Source: Pictodentalium vernedei
Lineage: Eukaryota > Mollusca > Scaphopoda > Dentaliida > Dentaliidae
NCBI GenBank assembly: GCA_031216915.1
Contig: CM062297.1
Span: 184,148,083-184,212,082, forward strand
Reading direction: 5' to 3'
DNA length: 64,000 bases
Below, piece after piece: positions 1 to 10,790 of the stretch. Both the position numbers and the translations under genes were made by a program. The notes below the pieces were generated by a model. The model saw only the letters and a program-made list of their open reading frames with translations, did no database searches and was not told where the DNA came from. Each line of letters starts with the position of its first letter. Positions within the stretch are counted from its first letter, which is position 1.

Positions 1-43
1 AACCGGTTACCACAACGTCACCGCGCCCCATGACAATGAAATA

Positions 44-108
44 CTGTGATGTAACACACTGTTGGAAAGGGCTCTCTGAGCCTTTTCCAACAGTGTATTA
101 CATCACAG
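44..108. repeat. Near-perfect snapback palindrome
   Basis: Two arms of about 31 bases face each other around position 76, starting CTGTGATGTAACACACTG on the left and ending with its near-complement on the right. This is the usual form of a short snapback MITE or an aborted inverted duplication. Its outer ends may extend to the window edge, so the element cannot be delimited. Confidence 0.7.
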
Positions 109-246
109 CACATTATCGGTTTACTGACAAACTCATGAAATAAACTGCAATGGTCTATATAATAATACACCAGACAGATCAGTTATGAAAAGTCTTGTCT
201 CAGAGGTAATAGGTAAACTGAATGAAAGTACTTTTCAAAGAGGGTA

Positions 247-969
247 CAGTAGAACCTGTCTTGAGAGATCACCCTTTGGACCACACAAAAGTGGTCTCTC
301 AAGACAGGTGGTCTCTCATAACAGGTTTCAGGTTTTCTCAAGTCAGTGAATAACCAACCACAAAATTCAGAAATGGAGAAGAATGGATTTTTGTAATTAC
401 TTTGTAGTTGCTCTTTTTTATGAAGTTTTTGTAACAAATTGAAATGGACTGTTATAAAAATTATAAAAATAAATTAGTGTTGAAAATCTTCATTGAAGAT
501 TTTCAAAACTAATTTATTTTTATAACAGTCCATTTCAATTTGTTACAAAAGGATTTTCAACACAAATTTATTTTTATTCCTATCTGTCACATTTCAGGTA
601 TGTATGAAATTGTTTATTCAGCAATAATCCTAATCTTTTCACAGGGGTCTTATAAAAACATCTCAATCTGTAATGAGTTAGCAATTGAAACCCAATTAAG
701 AGCTTTTAATTATGTTAGTATAACCACAATGGATTTTCCAATTCCAGAACAGGTAGAAAGTTTTTGTCATGGTTTCAGTCTTCAAAGGGGCGGTCTCTCA
801 AGACAGGTCTATCATGGTATAAAAATACAAGTTGGTACCAGGTCACAGTGGTCTCTCAAGACAGGTGGTCTCTCAAGACAGATGGTCTCCCACAGCAGGT
901 CCATTATAGAGTAAGTGCCTGGTAGATGTGGTCTCTCAAGACAGTGGTCTCTCAAGACAGGTTTTACTG
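247..969. mobile_element. pogo-like non-autonomous DNA transposon, copy 1
   Basis: The element starts CAGTAGAACCTGTCTTGAGA and ends with the inverted form (…CAAGACAGGTTTTACTG). It is flanked by a TA dinucleotide on each side (245-246 and 970-971). CAGT ends with a TA target duplication suggest pogo/Tigger-type transposition; that family call is inference. The motif GGTCTCTCAAGACAG recurs inside near both ends (about 290-325 and 788-960). A long palindrome occupies about 436-545. No transposase is encoded. A second copy lies at 41758-44344. Confidence 0.75.
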
Positions 970-1250
970 TATTGGAAAATCAAGTACTTTTCAAGGATAG
1001 AAACAAATTGAAGCACATCTCAAGGAAGGGGACAAAATTCAAGGACTTTTCATTTGAGTGGGAACCCTGTATATTAGTGTCTGTTGTGGCACCTGTTGGT
1101 GGCAACAAAAACCAATTAAAACTTGTAGTTGTTACGCGTACAAGAATTTCGGACTCATAGACGGATGTCCATACAGCATGATAAGTGGAGGTACAATTAT
1201 ACATGCATATAGAGAAGATGGAGTATATAACACCATAAATGTTCCATATA

Positions 1251-1478
1251 CAGTATGACCGCCATGGACTGGTCACTTTCCACAAGTGGGCAATAATATA
1301 AAATTCCAAACACTAATTAGAGGAATAATCATCAAAAATATTTAATTAATGAAGCACTGGGTGCAACCCAGTGCTTCATTAATTAAAATTTTGCTGATGA
1401 TTTTTATTACCTGGTAAATGTTTGCCTGAACATCACTGCCCACATGTGCATTATGAACAGTCCATGTCAGCTGTACTG
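1251..1478. mobile_element. TA-MITE family A, copy 1
   Basis: Ends CAGTATGACCGCC… and …AGCTGTACTG are inverted relatives of each other and are flanked by TA. The centre is a hairpin around GCACTGGGTGCAACCCAGTGC. Four more copies lie at 2921-5163 (split), 8311-8546, 24705-24950 and 28914-29147, all sharing the block CCAAACACTAATTA near the middle. It is non-coding. Confidence 0.8.
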
Positions 1479-1479
1479 T

Positions 1480-2061
1480 ATTTTCCTTCAATGTTCTATT
1501 TACAGAGTACTGAGGAGTACACAATGAAGTACATACTTAACTCAAGCAAGCATGCACAACCTGAAATTTAGGGTGAATGGTAAATCAATCACACCAATAA
1601 GATTTTGGTAAATGATGAGAGATCAAAGGAGTAGATTTTGTTGCTCAATAAACTTTGAATTCCCCTTCACAATTTAGAATTGAAGGCAACCTGTAAAAAA
1701 GTTACCTTAACTTTTTCCAGGTAACCACTTTTTTCTGGTCACTCTTTTTCAAATTTTTAAAGCATAACAAATATGGTACATGTAATTCTAAAATGCTTAA
1801 CACTGTTAGGGTAAATATTGAGATGGGAAACTCAGAATTTATCAGCTCATTTCAGAAGTTTATTTCATTAATCCAGCATGCAGCGTTGGAATATTAAGCT
1901 GGAAAGTGCTCAGAGAATTACATCCAAGCATGTCCCCATCAATGTCTAAAGTGGTGTCATTGTAGAAAAGTTCACTGTTTTGAAAAAGTTGACAAATACT
2001 AAACGATACATTTGTCTTGTTTTTGTCTAAAGTTCAAAAATCAGGGTAATCATATTTCTTG
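1480..2061. other. No recognisable feature
   Basis: AT-rich non-coding DNA between two MITEs. No convincing reading frame, repeat or RNA gene was seen here. Confidence 0.6.
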
Positions 2062-2069
2062 AAGGCAGA

Positions 2070-2320
2070 CAGGCCTGAAAATAAGCAGTCTGACATTTGC
2101 AGAATGAGGTCCCCAGAGGGTTAATTTGATGATGCTATCCCATACAGTGGGCCAGTTTATCCTCAGGACACCTCTTTCTGTTTAGTTTTGAGACCATGAT
2201 TTAGGTTGAGGTTCAAAGAGGGTAAATTTAGATGCTACCCTGCTAGGCAATGTATCATCACTAAATTCATCCTCTGGGGACCTCATTTTGCAGGTGACAG
2301 TCTGCTTATTTTCTGGCTTG
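2070..2320. mobile_element. hAT-like MITE, copy 1
   Basis: The element runs from CAGGCCTGAAAATAAGCAG to …CTGCTTATTTTCTGGCTTG, with arms of about 70 bases that are imperfect inverted repeats. It is flanked by the 8-bp direct repeat AAGGCAGA (2062-2069 and 2321-2328). CAGG-type ends and an 8-bp duplication fit the hAT superfamily. A sister copy at 31234-31486 has its own different 8-bp duplication, which supports true transposition. Confidence 0.8.
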
Positions 2321-2328
2321 AAGGCAGA

Positions 2329-2918
2329 CAAAATGATTGTTCACCCAATTTGTGCAGGTCTGACTCAAGGTTACCAGGAGCACATTCAGGCTAAATGATG
2401 GAGAGGGGAGGGGAGTGTAATACCTAGGGAAATAAACACAAACCAGTTCTAACTGGTTGAGTGCTAGAAGCCACTATCATGGCTCTACTGCTAAAGTGCT
2501 GAAAGCCACTTTAGTGGCTTTACACTGCATGCATTAGCTTGTTGTTTGTGCAGCAGTAGATAAAGAAATGTTTATATAACATTCTATTGGAGAGTGCCAC
2601 CAGGCGCTCTTCAATAAATAGTAACAAAACAATAACTGATGGACAAAATCTTGCTAAACTAAGGCTCTCCTTGCAGGAAAAATTGTATCTATTAAAAAAA
2701 ATACCATGTTACAAATCACCTTTGAAAAATAATTTAGCACTTTACCAGTTAAGGATTTCAGGCAAGAATGTACATATCATTTACATTTTTCAGGAAAAAT
2801 AGGGGCAATGCCACTGATTAGGCTGTTGAAAATTAATATATTTTATGCTGACTGTATGAATGGGAATATTTTATGCTCTTATGGCCATACATCTGCATTG
2901 ATATATGTGATTTGCAGG
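2329..2918. other. No recognisable feature
   Basis: Non-coding stretch. It contains two short lookalike segments around AGCCACTATCATGGCT and AGCCACTTTAGTGGCT (2470-2520), which form small hairpins. Nothing else can be supported. Confidence 0.5.
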
Positions 2919-3246
2919 TACAGAACTGGTCACTTGCCAAGGGTGGGCAATTCGTCATAATATACTATTAAAAAAAAGTAGGGAATATCCAAACTGACGT
3001 TGGTATTTTCTGAAAATGGTATTGGATACGCGTGATTGGACACGTCAATATGTTACCAAGTTAAATGTGGATCATAAATGTCACCGGCCCACGAAAACTA
3101 CACAGGTTTTTCACCATGTTAAAGTCTGCGGGGTATGTTTGGAAATTTTCATTTGTACTGGACAGGCTTCTTGGAGGTCTCATCATTCTTTTCTTGGTAT
3201 AAACTCATTCATCAATAGTTTCTGATCGAAACATAACTTTTGAGAT

Positions 3247-4770
3247 ATGCAAAGACTGACACGTGAGGAATGTTTACATGCTGTTAGCTTGTTGGAAGTT
3301 GGCAACAGACAGCCTGCAGTGGCTCAAATTCTCAACTTTACTCAACTGGTGATTAGCAGGTTTGGGTCACGCTACCGTCAGATAGGCAATGTCGGTCAGG
3401 TCAACCAATGGTGACAACTGCTAACCAGGATCATTTGATCCGAACCACAACATTACGTAACTACCATTAACCCTTTGATACTTTTGTACATCTTATGACG
3501 TACGAAATCAAACAGCGCGTTGATACTTTTGTACGTCTTATGATGTACGAAATCAAACAGCGCCTGGATACTTTGTGGTCATTTGTTTTGTTATTATTTT
3601 TCGATTTTTTAAAGTTTTAACCTCAATTGCTATTTTCTACCGAATAGTGCTCAGTGACAACCATTGAGACAAATGTTATCGCAGCTTAAAATACTAATAT
3701 AATCCTAATGTCAAGACCTCTCAACTGTCTGAGTGCAAGGAGCCACTATCAGGGCTTTCAAAAAATGATACCAGAGCAAAAGCCAAAACTTCCCTTGCTT
3801 ATATTTCATTTTCAGTCAAACACAAATAATATTTTGTTTATATAATATATATGTGGGCACTCTCCAATAATTTGTAATAAAACAAATTTTGAATAACAAA
3901 TTCAGACCCTCCAAAATAATCTAGCCCTCAACCAGATAATCACTAATGTGAAAAATATCTTGTTATTTGTACTTTCCGATGTTTGACGTCGCATTTTGAA
4001 AAACGTTGAAGAAACTGAATTCCCAGTGACGTTTGAACGTCAGGATAATTAAAGTCTCAAAGGGTTAAAAGTGCCTCAGAAATTGGACCGCAGCTGGAAT
4101 TTGTATGCACGACAACCTCGAATAATTACACGTTTGACTGAACGTCACATCGCAGTAAGGTGTAATTAGTGTGGAGCACAACAGCGCAGGGACAATTGTT
4201 GGTGGAGTAATGTCATGTTTTCTGCTGAATCAAGGTTCACTCTCAACTTCAATGACAGGTGACACAGAGTGTGGTGGCGGCGAAATGAATGATACCATAA
4301 CATAACCGTTAGGCAGCACAATCGTTTTGGTGGTGGATCGGTTATGGCATAACCATGGCAAGCAGAACAGCATTACATGTCATCCAAAGGCGTTTCACAG
4401 GACAGTACTACTGTGACATGTTAGCAGCTCATGTGGCGCCATTTGCGCGACGTCACAGCCGTCGATTCATTTTCCAAGATGACAATGCAAGAGAACACAG
4501 GACCGTGTCGCAACAGAGTTCCTCCAGGAGCAGAACATCACTACACTGCCTTGGCCAGAACTAAGTCTGGACCTTTCACCAATCGAGCACGTCGGGGATA
4601 TGCTTGGCAGGCGCCAACGACAACGCCAACAGCCCCCTACCAATGTCCAGGAACTCGCCGCTGAAGAATGGAATAACATCAGTCAAGCTGATTTTGGACG
4701 TTTGGTGAGGAGTATGCTACGTGGGATCTGCGCTTGTCTCACAAATCGAGGAGGATTTACAAGGTATTGA
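3247..4770 (+). pseudogene. Tc1-type transposase, decayed and interrupted
   Basis: The N-terminal part starts MQRLTREECLHAVSLLEVGN and looks like a Tc1 helix-turn-helix region. It is cut by the MITE at 3471-4064. Downstream, scattered over shifting frames, are Tc1 landmarks: FSAESRFTLNF (first acidic position, E here instead of D), GGGSVMA, FQDDNAREHR (second D), SPIEHVGD (third acidic residue, E) and the C-terminal GGFTRY followed by a stop at 4768-4770. Several frameshifts and stops make it inactive. The family call is safe; the exact subfamily is not. Confidence 0.8.
3471..4064. mobile_element. piggyBac-like MITE (CCCTTTGATAC ends)
   Basis: The ends CCCTTTGATACTTT and …AAAGTCTCAAAGGG are inverted and flanked by TTAA (3467-3470 and 4065-4068), the hallmark target of piggyBac transposons. 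Near the left end a segment of about 54 bases (CTTTTGTACATCTTATGACG) is repeated in tandem twice. It lies inside the Tc1 transposase remnant, so it is the youngest insertion of this nest. No protein is encoded. Confidence 0.8.
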
Positions 4771-5188
4771 TGTCTTGGACTGAAAGTGATAAATTCTCTG
4801 AATGACCGTCCATCTCTTCTACAGCTCAGTGCGTGAAATGTGTGCTTGGCAGACACCCAACTATCACTGAAATCATTCAACAGATGTCACAGTACAATGC
4901 CTCAACCGTCTTTTTGATGAAAATATAAATATATTTCTTCATATATCTTACTTTTATCAAATATCCTCTACTTTTTTTGAATAGTATATTAGATTCCAAA
5001 CACTAATTATAGGAATAATCATCATACATTTAATTAATGAAGCACCGGGTACAACCCGGTGCTTTTTTAATTACAATTTTGATGGTTTTTGTTACGTGGT
5101 AAACACCTGCGTGGACATCACAGCCCATGCGTGGGTTACGACCGATCCACGGTGACTGTACTATACAATCATCATCAATATCATTTCA

Positions 5189-5522
5189 TGGGGAGCACGG
5201 TGGCTCAATGGTAGACTGTTGGACTTCTGTGCTAGAGGTCCCGAGTTCGATCCCCGTCCAGGATAACCCGCGTTGTGTCTGCATTGTGTCCTTGGGCAAG
5301 GCACTTTATCCCGGTTGCCTAAGGTGTACAGCACGTCGATGGAGCACATGTCTTCATCTGCTGTAACCCTGCTTGAGCGGAGCTTGAACCGACTTAAAAT
5401 GTTGAGGAGCTGACAGTTGCTCGTCAATGCTTCTCTCCGGCTTCCTCCACCCGTAAAACTGTCACGGTCGGGATTAGCCATTGTGCATAAGTATGTGACC
5501 TTAAACACCAATAAATAAATAA
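5189..5522 (+). mobile_element. tRNA-derived SINE, full length
   Basis: The head has pol III box A (GTGGCTCAATGGTAG) and box B (GAGTTCGATCC) like a tRNA. The body contains CCTTGGGCAAGGCACTTTAT. The tail ends ACCTTAAACACCAATAAATA. It is flanked by the 11-bp direct repeat ATATCATTTCA (5178-5188 and 5523-5533). Related copies lie at 21542-21927, 45240-47698 (both minus, full), 25284-25346 and 50310-50432 (partial). In the copy at 45240 the head resembles tRNA-Cys with a GCA anticodon loop; that assignment is tentative. Confidence 0.9.
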
Positions 5523-5710
5523 ATATCATTTCAGATTTCGGATCCACATCATTTGTTATGTGAAGAGTTTTTTCTTTATCAAAATGCCTTGAGCATAGTT
5601 TATTTGTTCATAATACCCTGTTTCTCTGTAAGTATATTCTGCATGGTTCATCCTGACAGTTTACCCTGTGCAAACTGTTGGTAGATAGGTTGAAAAACAA
5701 AGTGATCATA

Positions 5711-7230
5711 TACTCTCCCAAAAAAGAAAGTGTGCATGCTAAAAAATAACACTAAAAAAAGATATATATCATTTTCATTCATGGAAATTTTATTCAATCA
5801 CAGATGAATCAATTTGTGATCAACAAGAGAAATTTCATTACGCTACGCCGAAAACTCTTGGTGCCATGGAGAGTCAAAGACACTAAGGGTCAAACACAAA
5901 AGTCACACACTCAATATCTGGTATGACCTCCGTCTGCATCGACTACTGCTGTGCATCTACGCCTCATGGAAGCGAACAAGTTAGCATGGAAGTGTTGTGG
6001 GATGTTGTTCCATATTCTGATAAGCTGTCTTTGGAGTTCTACAAGCATTGACGGTGCAAGGGGAAGCCGGCGTAGCTGACGTTTCGTTTCGTCCCACATG
6101 TGCTCAATGGGTGAGATATCATGCAAATTTGCGGGCCAGGGAAGAACATCCACTTGTTGTTGCTGCAGATACTGTTGAACAACACGAGCTGCGTGGGGTC
6201 GGGCGTTGTCCTGCTGTAGAATGACACCGGGGCCGTGACGTTGCAGAAATGGGACAACAACAGGTGTAAGCACTTCATCACGATATCTGGCTGCATTGAG
6301 ATTGCCATCAATAATGACCAGCTCAGTTCTGTTACGGGCAGTGATGCCACCCCACACCATGAGAGACCCTCCCCCATAAAGGTTTCACTCCACGACACAT
6401 GGATCTGCGAAGTGTTCGTTTCGACGTCTGTACACTCTCTGGCGGCCATCTGATGATGAAAGATGGAAACGACATTCATCTGTGAATAAAACACGTCGCC
6501 ACCAGTGTAAGGGATGCCTGCGATGATGTCTACACCACTGCAGTCGAGCACGATGATGACGTAACGTCAAAATCGGAGGAATTGCAGGTCTTCGAGGACG
6601 TAAGCCTATTCTCTCAGCCGGTTGATTACTGTTTGAGGATGTATCCGTCTCAGGTTAGGGATGTTCCTGGCTGTCGTCGTTGCCGTTTGTTGCCGGTTCC
6701 GGAGATGGACAACACGGATATACCGATCTTGTGCAGGGGTGATAACTCGGGGTCTCCCGGAGCGGGGTCGGTATCGAACGTCATCATGTTGTGCATGTCG
6801 ATGGACTAGCCTGTCTACAGTGTTACGGTGGCAGTTCAAATGCTGGGCAACTTCTCTGTGTGTTCTGCCAGCTCTAATCATACCCAGGGCAAGGAAATGT
6901 TGATTCATTGTCAATCTTGGCATGCTAATGTGGAGTCGTTTTAACAGCAGCGCAAGTTTGATTGTGAACGATAGGAAGGCCTTACTTTAGTTTTTAAATA
7001 CCCAAGGATTCACACTGCTGCATGAATTTCCAGACTCTCCACGTGCAAAACATGCCTTTTCACAAACGTGCAGCACATCATTTAACGTTAATGCAATTTT
7101 AACGGGGAAAGCTGTTTTTGTGTTCAATATAACTTATTCATGAACAGGTTAACACTCTTTACACCTACGAAATTATTTTTTTGGAGTTTGATCAATTTCT
7201 GCAATGCACACTTTCTTTTTTGGGCGAGTA
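5711..7230 (-). mobile_element. Tc1/mariner element, DD34E
   Basis: Inverted ends TACTCTCCCAAAAAAGAAAG and its near-complement (about 27 bases, one or two mismatches) are flanked by TA at 5709-5710 and 7231-7232. Length 1520 bp is typical. It encodes a nearly complete transposase on the minus strand. Confidence 0.9.
5911..6923 (-). pseudogene. Tc1-type DD34E transposase with one stop and one frameshift
   Basis: Would cut and paste the enclosing element. The N-terminal part (6606-6923) has a helix-turn-helix (MIRAGRTHREVAQHLNCHRN) followed by a second basic domain. A one-base loss near 6603 shifts the frame. The catalytic part reads VLFTDECRF (first D), LQQDNARPH (second D) and SPIEHMWD (E), with 34 residues between second D and E. 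A TGA at 6382-6384 interrupts it just before NLYGGGSLMVWGG. It ends GGHTRY, the usual Tc1 terminus. All three catalytic residues are present, so the gene decayed recently. Confidence 0.9.
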
Positions 7231-7478
7231 TACATCATTAACAAATAAAATATATTTAATACTTTAGAATGTGGAACTTTTTCTATAATTCCACGTGCAA
7301 GATATGATATATATTACACCATGTTATCAAAGTATCTGTGGATATAAGTTCATGTATGCTTAAGGCCAGCTAACCAATTTTTACCACTCATTTAACACTG
7401 TAGCTCAAATCTGATAAACAGCACAATGAAAATGTACTGAAATAGCAGATCTAGAAACTTGGATAGGAAACCTTTTAG

Positions 7479-7645
7479 CTCTCTGCACACTGATGTCAAA
7501 ATACTGAAATTTCAAACAGCAATTTTTACCCTAATTCCTATTTGAATTTAATCAAAGAGCTCTGTCTTTAGCTTTTGGAGAATTTGCAACTTAACCATAC
7601 CCTTTCTTATTCATGTTGCTTTATAAATTCACAGTGTGCAGAGGG
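7479..7645. mobile_element. piggyBac-like MITE (CTCTGCACACTGA ends)
   Basis: Ends CTCTCTGCACACTGA and …CACAGTGTGCAGAGGG are inverted. TTAA follows on the right (7646-7649) and TTAG, one base changed, precedes on the left. A half copy of the same family starts after the TTAA at 13117. Non-coding. Confidence 0.6.
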
Positions 7646-7649
7646 TTAA

Positions 7650-8255
7650 AATATTGCCATAAGGCTGCAAAAGCATAAGTGAACAACTTCACAAATTAAA
7701 TGTGGATTAGAGAAAGCTTGGCTATTTAGAAATTGAAGGGGTACTACAATGGCCCCACTAAATTAAGCACAGCAGTTTCAGAAAGATGACCATCATTGTA
7801 TTTGCTTTAGAGCTGAAACGGTTAACCAATTAATCAATGATCAACATCTTGATCGATCCAAAAAGTAATTGTTCGATTGATCATTACTTTTGAACTACTG
7901 TATTATATGGGTCAACAAAGGAACAAACTTACCACAAAACAGGCAGACATTGTCACACTGACTCACAATGAGCTCTGTCAAACATGATATAATAGAATAA
8001 ATGCTAAGTTTATCTCTAGAATACAGGAAAGTGACACAATCCCCGTTAATTGTATACTCCTATTAACTGAATAATTTTCATTGACAAAATGGCTATTCAA
8101 TTAACAGGGTTTCGCTGTAGTGTCTGGTTAAAGTATAATCAGACACAATAATTGTCCAGGCAACTTGTATCAGACAAGAAGAAACCTGTATCAGTTGAGT
8201 CTGGGAGTTTAATAGCCAATGATTACTTATGTGTCAAGGAAGGCAGATATCATAA
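7650..8255. other. No gene; possible hAT-like end at 7808
   Basis: Non-coding. A short stretch at 7808-7900 (AGAGCTGAAACGGTTAACC, then runs of ATCAATGATC) resembles the ends of hAT-like elements seen at 10235 and 50474, but no partner end or target duplication was found. Confidence 0.35.
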
Positions 8256-8260
8256 GGCTT

Positions 8261-8326
8261 CAAGCCAAGTCTTGGTACAGTATGGCTGCCATTCAAGCCA
8301 AGTCTTGGTACAGTATGGCTGCCATG
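8261..8326. repeat. Two tandem copies of a 33-bp unit
   Basis: The unit CAAGCCAAGTCTTGGTACAG plus the first bases of family A (CAGTATGGCTGCCAT) occurs twice with no gap. The second unit runs into a full family A MITE. This could be a local slippage duplication at the MITE edge. Confidence 0.8.
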
Positions 8327-8546
8327 GACTGGTCATTTACCAAGGGTGAGCAATATTTCCAAGTATGCAATAATATTAGATTCCAAACACTAATTACAGG
8401 AATAGTCATAAAAAATTTCATTAATTAAGCATCGGGTACAACCCGGTGTTTAATTAATTATAATTTTGTTGATGATTTTTATTACCTGGTAAACGCATAC
8501 GTGGACATCACTGCCCATGTGGGATTACGACCAGTGCACTGTACTG
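8311..8546. mobile_element. TA-MITE family A, copy 3
   Basis: Starts CAGTATGGCTGCCATGGACT, ends …TGCACTGTACTG, flanked by TA on both sides (8309-8310, 8547-8548). It contains the shared block CCAAACACTAATTACAGG and a central hairpin GCATCGGGTACAACCCGGTG. Confidence 0.8.
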
Positions 8547-8549
8547 TAT

Positions 8550-9076
8550 GTAATTAATAAAAGTTTTTACAAGCGGATGAAAGCTTTTGAGTGAAAACTT
8601 AGATTTTCCTGGAGTCAATTATGAAATAATTCTGGGATCTACTCAAAGGCAGCAGGAATGATTTTTATATGTATTACAATGTATTAATTGTAATTGCAAT
8701 TCATCAGTTAAATTCGACCTCACTGTTCTTTCTGAACACGTAATTTGATTGGTTGAGAGTTGGATGGATCCGTGCTCAAATCTCAGATAAATTCACTCTT
8801 ACCATGCTCTAATTGCTGGAAGCGGGTAAATTAGAACATGTCTGTCTCCATGCTATGCATGAGCAACGGTGCTGAACTGCTCCTATCACAGATCGAACAC
8901 ACCCTGGAATTGTTTTCTATGGTAATGGTTGTTAGTGTCTGTGCTTTAAAGTTCACCTTGTAAATTGAATTATGGCAAATAGACAAAAATCAAAAATGAC
9001 ATTTTTTTATTGTTTTTCTTCAAATAAAACAGGTTTGGAGAATGTTTTCACTTCTAACAATGACAGGAATTACAAT
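8550..9076. other. No recognisable gene
   Basis: Non-coding sequence downstream of the host gene's last exon. A TTTATT at about 9006 would read AATAAA on the minus strand and could be a poly(A) signal for the SLC9B transcript, but nothing else here supports the choice. Confidence 0.35.
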
Positions 9077-9223
9077 GGAGATAAACGTCTCTTGTTGAGT
9101 TAGACATTCGGGAATTTGACTACTGAAAACCATTTGTAAATGAGCCCCGAAGGGGCGACTTAACAAGTGATTTTCCATAGTCAAATTCCCTAATGTCTAA
9201 TTCAACAAGAGATGCTTATCTCC
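9077..9223. repeat. Snapback palindrome with arms of about 55 bases
   Basis: The arm starting GGAGATAAACGTCTCTTGTT is matched by the inverse ending CAACAAGAGATGCTTATCTCC, with a central loop containing GCCCCGAAGGGGC. Few mismatches separate the arms. It is probably a MITE; no clear target duplication was found. Confidence 0.75.
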
Positions 9224-9629
9224 TAATTAAAACATGCTTTAATTGCAATAAAAACATCCAAATGCTCAAAACACAGTGATGTCAGCATAAGGTCATTACG
9301 TGTGACTTGTATCTATCAAGATGTCAGATATCGACACCTACATGTATTTGTTAAAAATTCCCCACTATCTTATAAGTTACTGTATATTAAGACTATCTAT
9401 TTTAATAAAGGACTACATACAACCTGTTCTTCAGAACATAAAAAAACGCCAAACATATTTTGGAGATTGTATTAGTCAACAATTTCATTTTCAAGTAACT
9501 ATCACAAGAAATAAGGGCTGCCAACAATCTACAGTGTTTGGGGCTTCATATCACATTTCATTGTGTCTTCTGAGGTCACCTTTGTTTTGTGGTATTTTGT
9601 TCTCATTTCCTATGATCAGATGAAGGGCT

Positions 9630-9842
9630 CTAATTGGCTGCAAGGCTGTCATCGGGAGAATGACTATTCTCAGTGAGTCTTTCTTGTGATTCCATTTCTT
9701 TTTCAACTCCATATTTTTCACTTTCCAGATTGATATTTTGTTTTCTCACAGTCCGATGTAGAAATAAAGGACCAGTAATAGCTACAGCTATAGCACCAAG
9801 TGGTGCAGTTATTAAAATAACCAACACAGCTATTGTTAATAC
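9630..9842 (-). CDS. SLC9B2: SLC9B (NHA) antiporter, last coding exon
   Basis: Encodes the C-terminal 70 residues of the antiporter and the TAG stop (9630-9632). It begins VLTIAVLVILITAPLGAIAV, the last transmembrane helix with the ITAPLGA motif typical of animal NHA1/NHA2 proteins. A hydrophilic, acidic and serine-rich cytosolic tail follows, ending SHSPDDSLAAN. The acceptor is a run of T then CAG (9843-9845 on the complement). Phase 0 at the start matches the exon at 25064-25144. The family exchanges sodium or lithium for protons at plasma or organelle membranes. B1 and B2 paralogues cannot be told apart here; the symbol is the closest animal name. Confidence 0.9.
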   Translation of the reverse strand, partial: VLTIAVLVILITAPLGAIAVAITGPLFLHRTVRKQNINLESEKYGVEKEMESQERLTENSHSPDDSLAAN

Positions 9843-10069
9843 CTGAAAAAAAAAGAATTATCAAACTAACTATAATGGTAAATAATGATAAAGTAAGATG
9901 TATTACAATATACAGTTGAACCCTGTTAACTCTCAACCCGCTGAGTATTTTCAAGATATTTTTCATAAAATCTAGTCATGGCTGCTGTGAAGCAGCCATG
10001 ACTGGATATGATGAAAAAATCATCTAAATTTAACTCAAGAAATCATTGGTGCAAAAATCTTTTCAAATT

Positions 10070-10790
10070 ATAGTGGAAAAATTGATTAAATGTACCCAAA
10101 TTAAACATTTCAAATTCTGTCCTGGTCGTGAATAACCGCCAGCAGCATGCAAGGAGTTAATAGACTTTATCAGCATTCCCAATGTTGGGTCACATGTAGC
10201 GGGGTGGGGGGGGGGGGGGGAGATTAGAGCTGTAGTGATTATTTGATTAGTCGACTACCTGTGAACTGTTGCGGTAGTTGGCTGTTTTTATTCTTAGTCA
10301 ATTGTCGTTCAGTTTCGAGGTGGTTTAACCCTTTACCCAACAGACGATATCAAAATTTATTATTTTAAATATCATTCTTTTTAAATTTAAAAAAAAAATT
10401 AAACAAAACCATATCATGTGACCCATCGTTGGAAAATAGTGGAAAAGTTGATTAAATGTACCCAAATTAAACATATTTCAAATTCTGTCCTGGACGGGAA
10501 TAACCGCCAGCAGCATGCAAGGAGTTAATAGACTTTATCAGCATTCCCAATGTTGGGTCACATGTTGCGGGGTGGGGGTGGGGGGGATTAGAGCTGTAGT
10601 GATTATTTGATTAGTCGACTACCTGTGAACTGTTGCGGTAGTTGGCTGTTTTTATTCTTAGTCAATCGTCGTTCAGTTTCGAGGTGGTTTAACCCTTTAC
10701 CCAACACAGACGATATCAAAATTTAGTATTTTAAATTTAAAAAAAAAATTCAACAAAACCATATCATGTGACCCCTCATTGGAACGAGCT
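10070..10790. repeat. Tandem duplication, unit about 365 bp
   Basis: The segment from TAGTGGAAAAATTGATTAAA to the piggyBac-like end AACCCTTTACCCAACA is repeated directly after itself with only a few differences, including the length of a G run and a changed base in TTGTCGTTCAG. The breakpoint falls in the palindromic core of a piggyBac-like MITE (CGTTGGAA), so the first MITE copy is cut in half. Confidence 0.85.

Larger units (their letters stand above)
2965..4984 (+). mobile_element. Tc1/mariner element with AT-rich ends
   Basis: Ends CTATTAAAAAAAAGTAG and CTACTTTTTTTGAATAG are inverted repeats continuing for about 25 bases, flanked by TA (2963-2964 and 4985-4986). It carries a decayed Tc1-type transposase on the plus strand. 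A 594-bp piggyBac-like MITE sits inside and explains the large size. Without it the element would be about 1.4 kb, normal for Tc1. Confidence 0.85.
2921..5163. mobile_element. TA-MITE family A, copy 2, split by a Tc1 element
   Basis: The left part (2921-2964) reads CAGAACTGGTCACTTGCCAA and the right part (4985-5163) resumes with the family block CCAAACACTAATTATAGG, ending …GACTGTACTA. TA flanks both ends. The two halves are separated by the 2020-bp Tc1-like element at 2965-4984; removing it gives a normal family A copy. Confidence 0.75.

Noticed and set aside
5189-5265. Possible tRNA gene
   Set aside because: Box A and box B are present, but the cloverleaf is degenerate and the sequence continues into a SINE body with a target duplication.
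5161-5547. A 128-codon minus-strand frame
   Set aside because: It is the complement of the tRNA-derived SINE at 5189-5522. Its sequence follows the SINE's tRNA head and tail, so it is not a gene.
9718-9966. Alternative minus-strand frame over the last SLC9B exon
   Set aside because: It runs through the splice acceptor into intron DNA in a different frame from the conserved antiporter sequence.
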